From Sphingobium sp. (GTDB lineage Bacteria > Pseudomonadota > Alphaproteobacteria > Sphingomonadales > Sphingomonadaceae), in the NCBI GenBank assembly GCA_022652485.1, contig JALCRK010000016.1, forward strand, positions 1-62,271: a stretch of 62,271 nucleotides of DNA, written 5' to 3'. The position numbers were made by a program, and so were the translations under genes. Shown piece after piece: positions 1-8,193 of the stretch (positions are counted from its first letter, which is position 1; each line of letters begins with the position of its first letter). Below the pieces are notes generated by a model, which was not told the origin of the DNA, searched no databases, and was given only the letters and a program-made list of their open reading frames with translations.

Positions 1-2
1 AG

Positions 3-77
3 GGCTTCACCGAGCTCGCCCAGCCCATGATCGAGGAGGAAAACCAGCCCCTACACATCACCGCCAGAGCTGCATGA
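3..77 (+). CDS. C-terminal tail of an unidentified protein (partial)
   Basis: The first bases are open in one forward frame and end at a TGA at 75-77, giving about 24 residues that finish ...PLHITARAA. The start lies outside the window. The tail is acidic then basic and looks like coding sequence, but it is too short to assign a family. The next gene lies on the other strand, so this gene would be convergent with it. I do not recognise it. Confidence 0.4.
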   Translation, partial: GFTELAQPMIEEENQPLHITARAA

Positions 78-102
78 CGATGCGCCCCGGCCACCACCGA
101 AA

Positions 103-387
103 TTACACCACCTTGACGGACGTGACCTCTTGCCCTGCGGCGGTTTCTCTGCGGACCAGCTCGTGGAGGGAAAGGCCGTAGCTATATCGGGCAACCAGAA
201 GCGCTGCTTGCAAGGCATAGATATCGGGCCTGTCTATACCTAGCGCCAGGGTATCGATAGCCACCGGTATCTGGTCTGCGCAAGGTTGAATGACATGGTT
301 GCCGACTTCAACCTTTCCCGCCTCTATCGGGTGCAGGGCTTGGCTATGGGAAGACGGTAGAAAGTCGAGTTCCATAACTGCCTTCAC
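103..387 (-). CDS. Hypothetical protein, about 94 aa
   Basis: This is a small reverse-strand ORF of unknown function. It starts MKAVMELDF; a second ATG four codons later (375) is an equally possible start. The predicted protein is soluble, with no signal peptide or membrane segment. Its C-terminal half (LQAALLVARYSYGLSLHELV) is likely helical. No motif was recognised. A gap of about 330 bases separates it from the next gene on the same strand, so it probably has its own promoter. Confidence 0.4.
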   Translation of the reverse strand: MKAVMELDFLPSSHSQALHPIEAGKVEVGNHVIQPCADQIPVAIDTLALGIDRPDIYALQAALLVARYSYGLSLHELVRRETAAGQEVTSVKVV

Positions 388-716
388 GCGCGGTTCGCGC
401 GGCGAAGGGGCAAATGCGCGCCGTCATTGCGACATTCCCACTTGCACACTGCAATTGTAGAAAACTTAGCCGATCTGCGGCCCTGCTTGCCCACTCCCTT
501 TGCCCTCACTTCCAGCCTTTTCGAACAGCCAGACGGACGCACAACGGCAGCCTGAACGAGTCGAAACGTGGGGGCAGATAATTTTCATTATTTATGCGGT
601 TTTATGACTATTGGTGAAATTTTTTTGCGGCCTCAGCGTTTCAAGCCCCGAAAAGAGATCTCGAAGACGCATATTGGCGCCTGGTTGAGAGCTGAACTGA
701 TGTCCGCTTCCGCGAC
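388..716. other. Intergenic region without a recognisable gene
   Basis: These roughly 330 bases separate two unassigned reverse-strand genes. The part around 575-635 is clearly richer in A and T than its surroundings (tattttcattatttatg, then a run of T), unlike the high-GC neighbours. A short forward ORF here has no plausible ribosome-binding site. I see no RNA gene, repeat or clear terminator. It probably holds the promoter of the small gene at 103-387. Confidence 0.4.
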
Positions 717-1520
717 TCAGTCCCGATCTGATCCAGCCGTGAGCTTGATTTCGATCTGACCGGTCCCGTCGGAATAGGTGACGTCGAATATGGAACTGGC
801 GAGGCGCAGCCAGGCGACTCTCGCGTCATCGTTCCAGGACGAGCCTGCTGTCGGCAAACGGTCCATCAGTCCCACGATCAGCGGATCGTCCCGCCTAAAC
901 CGGTTTTGCAAGCCAGCTTCCGCAATGTAAGACTCGAATCGGTCTTCAGTGTCCATCATGGGTGAGGGCGCTAAACCGGATTTGTTGCGGATTTGTGGCT
1001 GATTTCGCGTGGGAATGACGAGACGGTTGTCGCTGGACTCGAAAAAACCCGCTTGGCGGGCTGAGCGCTCGAAAACCTGACGGGCCTTGTCTACTTGTTT
1101 GGCAGGGACGCCCATATTCTTCAGTTCGTCATCCAGCACCTGCTTAGGAGGCAGGCGCGTATTCTTGAATTTGTCGTACACGGCGGAATAGAGCGGAACC
1201 CTCAGGAATGCCTGGGCCTTGGCAGTGACATCCCTTCCTTCATCGATGACCAGTTTGCCGTTGTCCGTAAGCCTGGCCTCGCTTCGTCCGCGCTTTTCGA
1301 TCAGCTCGAATATCCGGGCCGCCGATGTCTTGAGCCTGAAAGCACCGCCAGAGCCGTCTTCCAGATCCGCAGCGAGATCGTTCAGATCGCATGCCTCTTC
1401 GCCACAGCGATCGTAAATGGCACGCGCCACTTCGACAGCTGCGGATAAATCGACATAGGGAAAAGCAATGGAAGATTGCTCCCTCTTTCTACGCTTCGTC
1501 CGTGTAACAGATTCAGCCAA
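717..1520 (-). CDS. Hypothetical protein, possible winged-helix-like domain (267 aa)
   Basis: The protein starts with a basic tail (TRTKRRKREQ). A mostly helical region at about residues 25-150 could be two small winged-helix-type modules: VEVARAIYDRCGEEACDLNDLA, then a segment ending in VFERSARQAGFF. The C-terminal third (about 190-267) is separate, with alternating hydrophobic stretches. There is no signal peptide or membrane segment, and no catalytic motif that I recognise. The layout resembles uncharacterised nucleic-acid-associated proteins of accessory regions, but that is only an impression. The gene stands alone, divergent from the exopolysaccharide locus. Confidence 0.5.
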   Translation of the reverse strand: MAESVTRTKRRKREQSSIAFPYVDLSAAVEVARAIYDRCGEEACDLNDLAADLEDGSGGAFRLKTSAARIFELIEKRGRSEARLTDNGKLVIDEGRDVTAKAQAFLRVPLYSAVYDKFKNTRLPPKQVLDDELKNMGVPAKQVDKARQVFERSARQAGFFESSDNRLVIPTRNQPQIRNKSGLAPSPMMDTEDRFESYIAEAGLQNRFRRDDPLIVGLMDRLPTAGSSWNDDARVAWLRLASSIFDVTYSDGTGQIEIKLTAGSDRD

Positions 1521-1720
1521 TGGTCCCTGCCTTCACTTTGCTTCTCATGTATTACAGCTCGAATTCCTAAAACACCGCTTCGTCGGGTTCAACCCATTGT
1601 GACATTTTTGTTTCAGGCACTTTTACCGGCAGATTCGCCCGTTCCGCGAAAGTCACGGGAGTTATGTGACAATTTCGCTCCTTTTTAGCCGTTGCAATAT
1701 TAATGTAGCCTAAACCTGCT

Positions 1721-2845
1721 GTGAGGCGCTGTTTCGTGCGCGCGGAGGCAGTCATAAAAAGTACGGCGAACATTGTGGATGGACGACCGGTCGCGGCGGC
1801 TAACCCGAAGGCGTGCGCGTCTCGCATTGCCTGGCTCGATACCGCCAAAGGGCTCGGGATACTCATCGTCATATTGGGGCATGCACTGGGCGGCATCATC
1901 GATATGGGCGGAAAGCAGGTGCACCCGCTGTTTCGCGAGATCTTCCTTGCCATATATGTGTTCCACATGCCGTTATTCTTTCTGCTGTCCGGCCTGCTGG
2001 TGCGCCGCCGCCTCGGACGGAGCCGCAAGGGTTTTCTGATCGATCTCGTCGTCTCGATAGCTTACCCTTATTTCCTCTGGTCCATCATTCAATATTCGGC
2101 GATTTACGCCGCAGGCACGCTGGTCAACCGGCCGGTGGCGCATTTCTGGCCCACCATATTCAACTTGCCCTTTGCCTCGATCTCGCAGTTCTGGTTTCTC
2201 TATGTTCTGTTTCTGCTGCATATTGCGGCGCTGGTCCTCGTACCCCGCATTGGCGCGCGCAATTTTTTCCTGTTCTTCGTTCTAGCAAGGGTTGTCGTGG
2301 CGATCATCAGTGCTCCGGTCATGCTGCGTTTGGCGATGGTGCACGGGCTATTCTACGCGGCCGGGGTTTGGTTGGCCCCGGCAGGGATCGAGCACGCGCG
2401 CGATTGGCTGGCCCAGCGGCTGGGGCTGGCTTCGGCTATATTCGCCGGCGGCGCGGGCGCGGTGTGGCTGGCTGTCTATTTGATCATGGCATCTCATGGC
2501 TCATCGTTTTTCCAGCTGCAGGCATGGGAGATTTCCGCGCTCGCCTGGCGGATCGCCGTGCTTCCCGCCGCCTTGCTGGCCACGCTCGCCTTCATCGTTG
2601 TTTCCGTACTGTTACGCGGCCGGGTAGCTCTCTTGCTGAGCTATGTCGGGCGACGCTTGATGACCATTTTCGTCCTGCATGTCTTGTTCATCGCCGGTGC
2701 ACGGATAGCGCTCTCCCGGTTAGACCCACATGCCAGTCCGTGGCTGCTGCTCGCTGTGTGTTTTGTAGCGGGTCTGGCGGCTCCTTTGGTGATCGGAGCG
2801 ATCGTGAGACGATTTACCGCTTCGCGCGCGCTGGGATTGGGATGA
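1721..2845 (+). CDS. Membrane acyltransferase of the acyltransferase-3 family (exopolysaccharide modification)
   Basis: This is an integral inner-membrane O-acyltransferase likely to acetylate or otherwise acylate a sugar of the exopolysaccharide. The N-terminus carries the family signature RIAWLDTAKGLGILIVILGHAL, with the catalytic-type His in the first membrane segment, followed by about nine further hydrophobic segments to residue 365. The start used is a GTG at 1721; a later GTG at 1769 would remove a non-conserved leader. Its stop overlaps the start of the next glycosyltransferase (ATGA), so the two are translationally coupled. This is the first gene of the locus. The acyl donor and target sugar cannot be read from the sequence. 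Confidence 0.8.
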   Translation: MRRCFVRAEAVIKSTANIVDGRPVAAANPKACASRIAWLDTAKGLGILIVILGHALGGIIDMGGKQVHPLFREIFLAIYVFHMPLFFLLSGLLVRRRLGRSRKGFLIDLVVSIAYPYFLWSIIQYSAIYAAGTLVNRPVAHFWPTIFNLPFASISQFWFLYVLFLLHIAALVLVPRIGARNFFLFFVLARVVVAIISAPVMLRLAMVHGLFYAAGVWLAPAGIEHARDWLAQRLGLASAIFAGGAGAVWLAVYLIMASHGSSFFQLQAWEISALAWRIAVLPAALLATLAFIVVSVLLRGRVALLLSYVGRRLMTIFVLHVLFIAGARIALSRLDPHASPWLLLAVCFVAGLAAPLVIGAIVRRFTASRALGLG

Positions 2846-3951
2846 GGGGGGCGCTTCCGCCGCTTGCCATCAACGGCAAGTTCCTTGCCGCGCAGCCGAC
2901 CGGGGTGCATAGGGTCGCGGCAGAGCTGACGCATGCGCTGGCGGCGCTGGCGGAGGGGCAAGTTGAGTTTGATATTGAGATATGGGTGCCGCGCGATGCC
3001 GCGGACGCGGCGGCGGCATTCAACCTTCCCGTGCGCGTGATTGGCCCCTTCACGCATATTCCCTGGGAGCAGATCGGCATACCCTTTCGCGATTCGCGGA
3101 GGCTTCTGCTCAATCTCTGCAATATCGGCCCTGTGCTTCGCCGTCATGCGATCACGATGATCCACGATGCGCAGGTCCATACGACTCCAAGCTCCTACTC
3201 CAAGCCATTTCGACTTTGGTACAAGGGGTTGCAGCCCATATTTGGGAGAAATCATCAAAAGATCGTCACTGTATCCGATTTCTCGCGTGCCGAGATAGTA
3301 CGGCACAAGGTCGCCGCGCCGGACCATATCGCGGTGGTGCATAATGGCGTGGATCATGTCTTGAGGATCGAGCCGGAAGCTGGCGTACTGGAAAAAATCG
3401 GTCTTCAGCCACGCGGCTATGTCGTAGCGCTGGCATCCACGCAGGCGCACAAGAATATCGCGCTGCTGGCGCAGGCGTTTGCCCTGCAGGCCTTGGCGGG
3501 TCTGCGCCTTGTGCTGGTCGGCGGAACCAGACGCGAGGAGTTCGCGGCGAGCGGTATCTCGCTTCCGGCCAACGCTTTGCTGGCGGGGCGGGTGTCGGAT
3601 AGCGAACTGCGCGCGCTGTATGAGGGCGCATTGTGCGTTGCGTTTCCCTCGCGGACGGAAGGATTTGGCCTGCCTCCACTGGAAGCGATGCTCTTGGGTT
3701 GCCCCGCCGTGGTGGCACCCTGTGGCGCGCTGCCAGAGGTGTGTGGCGATGCGGCACTCTATGCCGACGCCGATGATGCTGGTGAATGGGCGCGGCAGCT
3801 GCGGAGGCTTTCCCAAGATGATGCCCTGCGCGCGCGTTATTCCGCGCTGGGCAGGGAGCAGGCATCCAGGTTCACATGGCGCGCAGCCGCAGAGCGCCTG
3901 CTGGATGTCGTTGCCGAGGTGCATGGGCAGGACCGCGCTCGTGCGGGATGA
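2842..3951 (+). CDS. Glycosyltransferase family 4 (GT-B fold)
   Basis: This is a cytoplasmic retaining glycosyltransferase that would add one sugar from a nucleotide-sugar donor to the growing repeat unit. The N-terminal half holds MIHDAQVHTTP and the linker VTVSDFSRAEIVRHK. The C-terminal donor domain shows VVALASTQAHKNI and the E-x7-E-like motif FPSRTEGFGLPPLEAMLLG, where the acidic and Gly residues bind donor phosphate and sugar. The product is about 369 aa, normal for the family. The ATG at 2842 overlaps the stop of the acyltransferase. Its 3' end overlaps the next gene by about 29 bases. Donor and linkage are unknown. Confidence 0.85.
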   Translation: MRGALPPLAINGKFLAAQPTGVHRVAAELTHALAALAEGQVEFDIEIWVPRDAADAAAAFNLPVRVIGPFTHIPWEQIGIPFRDSRRLLLNLCNIGPVLRRHAITMIHDAQVHTTPSSYSKPFRLWYKGLQPIFGRNHQKIVTVSDFSRAEIVRHKVAAPDHIAVVHNGVDHVLRIEPEAGVLEKIGLQPRGYVVALASTQAHKNIALLAQAFALQALAGLRLVLVGGTRREEFAASGISLPANALLAGRVSDSELRALYEGALCVAFPSRTEGFGLPPLEAMLLGCPAVVAPCGALPEVCGDAALYADADDAGEWARQLRRLSQDDALRARYSALGREQASRFTWRAAAERLLDVVAEVHGQDRARAG

Positions 3952-4888
3952 GGGGAACCAGGCGCCGATATTCGCCGATGCGATGTGGCGTTCCGGCAGT
4001 ACCTATCTCGCGAGCAGGTTCGCCGCCACGGGCCGCTACATGCTGTTCTACGAGCCGTGCCATGAGGGTGTCGGTCGCAGACCCAGCGCGGCACGTGACC
4101 GTGACCGGAGCAGAGACAGGAAACTCCGTCATCCGGACCTCGAAGGCGGGTATTTTGGCGCCTATGAGCAGAGGGATCCCCTGACGCGGAAGACGCTGAG
4201 CGCGCTCCATGCTCCGGATACCAGCCTACGGTCGGTGTTTAACGAGGGCAGCGACAGCGCCGCCGCCTTTTATGGCGCGCTCGACCGGGTGGCCCGTGCG
4301 CAGGGCAAAGTCGCGTTTCTGGGCTTCTGCCGCTCCGGGACGCAAACGGGACGGGCGCAAGAGGCGCTTGGTGCGCGCGGCTTGCATCTCTGGCGCGATC
4401 CGCGGGAGCAGTTCGCCTCCTATGGCTGGCCGGACAATGATTATTTCCTGACGGGAACAGCGCTACAGCTGGGGTATTCCCGTCAATATGGTCCGCTCGC
4501 GCGCAGCCTGGCTCCGACGCTTTACGCCGCCGCACGGATGAAGCTGGCGGCCTTACTCCCCGATCGTTACGCGCGACAGCAATATCGGCTGGCGCGAAGC
4601 GTGGCGGCCGATCTCGCTGTCGAACAGGCCTACGCCGTGTTTTACCTGAGCTGGCTCATCAGCTATCGCGCCGGCGCCACACAGCATGTCTTGTCGTTCT
4701 CGCTGACGAACCTTGCGGAATATGCCGATCAGCGTGCACGGGTGGAGGAGGCATTCGGCATCGACTTCGCCGATTTGCGGCCCACGCCCAGCCATGTGAG
4801 ACCAGACATTGATTATGATAGCATCGAGGCGGAAGTCACGCGAAGGCTTGACGCGCTGACTGCACGGCCCGTCAACGCCGACGAATAA
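3923..4888 (+). CDS. P-loop sulfotransferase (321 aa)
   Basis: This is a probable carbohydrate sulfotransferase using 3'-phosphoadenylylsulfate. The P-loop-like 5'-phosphosulfate motif is MWRSGSTYLASRF near residue 20. A second motif, LWRDPREQFASYGW at about residue 160, matches the 3'-phosphate-binding R-D-P-x-x-x-F-x-S element. The start is either the ATG at 3923, overlapping the preceding glycosyltransferase, or the GTG at 3941. No signal peptide or membrane segment is present, so it should act in the cytoplasm on lipid-linked repeat units. Its 3' end overlaps the next reverse-strand sulfotransferase by 76 bases. A role in sulfating the polysaccharide is inferred from context. Confidence 0.7.
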   Translation: MGRTALVRDEGNQAPIFADAMWRSGSTYLASRFAATGRYMLFYEPCHEGVGRRPSAARDRDRSRDRKLRHPDLEGGYFGAYEQRDPLTRKTLSALHAPDTSLRSVFNEGSDSAAAFYGALDRVARAQGKVAFLGFCRSGTQTGRAQEALGARGLHLWRDPREQFASYGWPDNDYFLTGTALQLGYSRQYGPLARSLAPTLYAAARMKLAALLPDRYARQQYRLARSVAADLAVEQAYAVFYLSWLISYRAGATQHVLSFSLTNLAEYADQRARVEEAFGIDFADLRPTPSHVRPDIDYDSIEAEVTRRLDALTARPVNADE

Positions 4889-5628
4889 CCGCCATTTGCT
4901 TTCAGCAGATCGTAGAGCGCGAAATCCTCGGGATAAAGCCGCTTTAGCCGCTCGATCTGTTCTTCCGTCAAAGACCGATCCTGCCTTCTCGTCCGGTTAG
5001 CGTGCGGCAGGGTTTGTATGCCGTAGACGCCCAGAAATTCGGCCAGGGGTTTGCTGCGCTCAAGCAGCCAGAGATGATTTACTCCGATCTGATTGCGGCT
5101 ATTGGCAATATACCAGTGCTGCGGACGCGCGAATGTGTCGACCTTCAGCCAGTCTCCGCCTGCCGTTTCGATGAAGTCCAGAAAATCATCTGTGGTCCGG
5201 ACTTGCTGCATTCGCCGCAGGGGGCGGGGCTGGATTCGCACGTCGCCTCCACCGCCGTTCATCAGGAAATCGAAGCCAGACAGAAAGCGGTCAACCGGAT
5301 CGCGGATGAGCGCGAGTGTCTCCTTATGCGCAAGGGATGCGGGGAAGAACCGCTCGTAGTAGCGCAGGGTCGCGTGGCCGGGGTCGCTGCGATACAGCGC
5401 GCGCTTGACGGATGTGCCGCCGTTTTTCGGTACATGTATGAACAACAGCGGCGCCTCGGCGATGTCCGCCGGCAGCCGACGCTCCGGCAATGCCCATGAA
5501 AAGGCGCCGGTGCGTGGCGCGAGGGCGAGCCTCTCGAAAATATCGGCATATTGATCTACGCCAAACAGCATCGTGCCGAGCTGCTCGATGAGAGGATTGA
5601 ACCGCATTTTCCATTTTTTTAGACCCAT
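4813..5628 (-). CDS. Sulfotransferase family 2 protein (271 aa)
   Basis: This belongs to the Sulfotransfer_2 type seen in polysaccharide loci. The PAPS-binding P-loop is LLFIHVPKNGGTSVKRAL at about residues 60-77. The second signature is LALIRDPVDRFLSGFDFL at about 105-122, where the Arg and Ser contact the 3' phosphate. The length is normal for the family. It is transcribed against the flanking genes and overlaps the preceding sulfotransferase gene tail-to-tail by 76 bases, so both 3' ends encode two proteins. No membrane segment is seen. Substrate unknown; a sugar of the exopolysaccharide is the likely acceptor. Confidence 0.8.
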   Translation of the reverse strand: MGLKKWKMRFNPLIEQLGTMLFGVDQYADIFERLALAPRTGAFSWALPERRLPADIAEAPLLFIHVPKNGGTSVKRALYRSDPGHATLRYYERFFPASLAHKETLALIRDPVDRFLSGFDFLMNGGGGDVRIQPRPLRRMQQVRTTDDFLDFIETAGGDWLKVDTFARPQHWYIANSRNQIGVNHLWLLERSKPLAEFLGVYGIQTLPHANRTRRQDRSLTEEQIERLKRLYPEDFALYDLLKANGGYSSALTGRAVSASSLRVTSASMLS

Positions 5629-5786
5629 ATCGCGCAGTTAGCCGCCTTTCGTTGCGGTTATGCGAAAGCCTTGTGCTGTTTCTTTCGCTCTTCGGTAAAT
5701 TAAAGGCGAAAACAGATGAAACTGCCATGAATCTGCAATCCAACAGTCATACGACGAAAGCCGAATATCGCAATTGCGGGGCGCAC

Positions 5787-6977
5787 ATGGCAATCGAATC
5801 GGGCATCAGGCGGTCAGGCGAAGTGGATGCGCTTCGCTGTTTCGCCATGCTGTCCGTGATTGCGTTGCATACGCATATCCTGCCGATGGGCTGGATCGGC
5901 GTCTGGCTGTTCTATGTGATCTCCGGTTATGTCGTGACGCTCTCCGTCATGGAGCGGGGCGAGGGGGCGAGCGGCCTCTCCGGCTTCGGTGCATTCCTGT
6001 GGCGGCGCTCGGTCCGCATCCTGCCGGTCTATTATGGCTATTTGCTGGCAGGCATGGGCGTCGCCGCGCTGCTTGGAATAGGCCAAACGCTTTTCAGTCT
6101 CGGCAGCCTCGTGCTGTTTTTCGATAACGTCGCGATGATTCTGGGCGGGGGCAGGATCAACGGATGGCCCACCGGCCATCTCTGGACGCTTTCGGTCGAG
6201 ATGCAGTTCTATCTGGTTTATGGGCTGGCCCTGTGTGCGATGCCGCAGAAGGTCGTGCGCCGTTTGCTGGTCGCGCTGCTGCTGCTGTGCCCGCTGGCGC
6301 GCGCGATCGGCGCCGATATGCTGGCCCAGCGCGGTTGGCACCCGCTCGAGGCGGCCTATGCGATATATGCCGGGCCGGGGCTGCACTTTGACAGTTTCGC
6401 GATCGGCGGCCTGCTGGCCTTCGCGCAGCTCGACGGGAAGATCGCGCGATTTGCGCGGCCTCTCTTCATTGCGGGTCTGGCGGCGCTGGGCGTGTACATG
6501 GCGGCGTATTTCGCGGTGAACCACTTCGTGCGGGGCGATCATGGATTACAGATCACGCGCAACGTGATTTCCGGCATATTGATCGGCGAGCATCGAGAGG
6601 TGTTCCTCTATTCGGTGCTGGGCGTTGCCCTCGCGGGGCTGGTCGCTCTCGCGGTGACAAAAGACGCATGGGTCGCGCCGCTCCTGCGCCTGCGCCCGCT
6701 GCAATGGGTAGGGCAGGTGTCTTATGGCGCCTACGTCTATCATCAGCTCGCGGTGATCGCGATCGCGCTGCTTATGAGAGGCTTTGGCTTTACCGTCCGT
6801 CATGGTTCCGTGCCGGTGCATGTGGTGCAGTTCGCCTTGAGCAGCGCCCTCGCCATCTTTCTGGGCTGGATATCGTTCCGCTGGTTCGAGCGACCAGTGA
6901 CCGCCCTGATGCGGGGCGGGCGGGAGCGTGCAGTCCAGGCCTATCCGGTACATGCTGCGGAGGTGGCTGCGCGATGA
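5787..6977 (+). CDS. Second membrane acyltransferase, acyltransferase-3 family
   Basis: This is an integral-membrane sugar O-acyltransferase with the signature GEVDALRCFAMLSVIALHTH, then WLFYVISGYV and about ten hydrophobic segments. The ATG at 5787 follows a GGGG stretch and gives the family-like N-terminus MAIESGIRRSGEVDALR; an in-frame ATG at 5727 would add 20 residues. The C-terminus ends in the typical SFRWFERPVT segment followed by a short basic tail. It is coupled to the next glycosyltransferase by an ATGA overlap at 6974-6977. Two such enzymes in one locus suggest two acylation sites on the repeat unit, which is inference. Confidence 0.8.
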   Translation: MAIESGIRRSGEVDALRCFAMLSVIALHTHILPMGWIGVWLFYVISGYVVTLSVMERGEGASGLSGFGAFLWRRSVRILPVYYGYLLAGMGVAALLGIGQTLFSLGSLVLFFDNVAMILGGGRINGWPTGHLWTLSVEMQFYLVYGLALCAMPQKVVRRLLVALLLLCPLARAIGADMLAQRGWHPLEAAYAIYAGPGLHFDSFAIGGLLAFAQLDGKIARFARPLFIAGLAALGVYMAAYFAVNHFVRGDHGLQITRNVISGILIGEHREVFLYSVLGVALAGLVALAVTKDAWVAPLLRLRPLQWVGQVSYGAYVYHQLAVIAIALLMRGFGFTVRHGSVPVHVVQFALSSALAIFLGWISFRWFERPVTALMRGGRERAVQAYPVHAAEVAAR

Positions 6978-8179
6978 GCGAAATCAACGCCCTTCATGGG
7001 GTGGCGCTGCGCCCCGCCAACGATATCGAGCAGCGCCTGATATCGATACCGCGCGAAATGGAGATGCCGCCGCTGCGCCCGTCGCACCGGCAACGCGTGG
7101 ACGTGGATTTCTCGCTCGCTATTCACAACCGCACCGGCAAATATTTCATTGGCGAGGAACTGCTCGCCATTGCCGAGCTGCCGCTCGGCGATATCTATTA
7201 TTGGCGGCGCAAGGCCGAAGCGCCGCTCGACGGCTTTTACGGGCGCGTGATGGGCAGGCTGCAACATTGGCAGGTGCTGGGCAAGACCAGCGGTGGACCT
7301 TTGAGGTGGTTACCCCGCCGCAGGCCGAAGCGCCCGCTGCTTCATCTCGACCCCTTCACGGTGCCGACGACGGTATTGCGCACGAGGGATGCGGTTCTGG
7401 TCCACGACCTCGGCCCACTGACGCATCCAGACCTGTTTCCCGCCGACGTCGCGAGGGTCTATAGCCATATCTATGGCGAGATCGCCAAGGTCGGCCCGCA
7501 TCTTGTCTTTGTCAGCCAGACCAGCCGAAATGAATTCGAGGCGCTCTTTCCCGATGCAAACCCCGCGAGCGCGCGGGTGATCCACCCGCCGATCCGTCCC
7601 GGCATTGGCGTAGGCGAGGCTGTAGCCGTCGCTGGCGTCGAGCCGCGCTTCCTGCTCACCGTGGGCAGCGTCGGCCGTCGCAAGAACCAGACGCAGTCGA
7701 TCGCCGCTTACGCACGCAGCGGGCTTGCCGAACGCGGTGTCCGCTATGTGATCTGCGGCGGCAAGGAGCCGGGCCATGAGGAGGTCAGGGAAGCGGCTGC
7801 GCGAACCCCCGGCGTGCATCTCCTCGATTATGTGACCGACGCGGAGCTGCGCTGGCTCTATGCACAGGCAAGCGGCTTTGTGTTGATGAGTCATCTTGAA
7901 GGCTTTGGTATGCCGGTGAGCGAGGCGGTGCGGCATCGGCTCATTCCGCTGGTCAGCGATGATGGTGTGCTGTGCGAGGTCGCCGGCGAAGGCGCGCTCG
8001 CCGCCGATCCCTATGATCCCGCTGCCATCGCGCGACGCATGGTTGACCTCGTCGATATGTCCGCCGATGAACGGCGGGAGCGGCTGGCGCGGCTGGAGGT
8101 GACGATGGAGCGGTACGATATTGCGCATTTCCACAAGGGGTGGCGAGCCTTGTTCCGCGATGTGCTGAGCAGCTGCTGA
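6974..8179 (+). CDS. Glycosyltransferase family 4 (401 aa)
   Basis: This is a GT-B glycosyltransferase. It has an N-terminal acceptor domain (VLVHDLGPLTHPDLF, VFVSQTSRNEFEALF) and a C-terminal donor domain with FLLTVGSVGRRKNQ and the acidic motif VLMSHLEGFGMPVSEAV. It is soluble, with no signal peptide. The ATG at 6974 overlaps the stop of the acyltransferase, and the stop lies about 15 bases from the start of the glycoside hydrolase, so acyltransferase, transferase and hydrolase look like one transcript. The length is normal. The donor sugar is not deducible. Confidence 0.85.
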   Translation: MSEINALHGVALRPANDIEQRLISIPREMEMPPLRPSHRQRVDVDFSLAIHNRTGKYFIGEELLAIAELPLGDIYYWRRKAEAPLDGFYGRVMGRLQHWQVLGKTSGGPLRWLPRRRPKRPLLHLDPFTVPTTVLRTRDAVLVHDLGPLTHPDLFPADVARVYSHIYGEIAKVGPHLVFVSQTSRNEFEALFPDANPASARVIHPPIRPGIGVGEAVAVAGVEPRFLLTVGSVGRRKNQTQSIAAYARSGLAERGVRYVICGGKEPGHEEVREAAARTPGVHLLDYVTDAELRWLYAQASGFVLMSHLEGFGMPVSEAVRHRLIPLVSDDGVLCEVAGEGALAADPYDPAAIARRMVDLVDMSADERRERLARLEVTMERYDIAHFHKGWRALFRDVLSSC

Positions 8180-8193
8180 CCCCCTCCGCGTCC

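Noticed and set aside
568..759. Short forward ORF of 63 codons before the gene at 717-1520
   Set aside because: No ribosome-binding site, unusual composition and overlap with the 3' end of the opposite gene; it is probably a chance frame.
2641..3924. Long reverse-strand ORF opposite the first GT4 gene
   Set aside because: The forward frame has clear GT4 motifs; the reverse product is low-complexity and Arg/His rich, a typical shadow in high-GC DNA.
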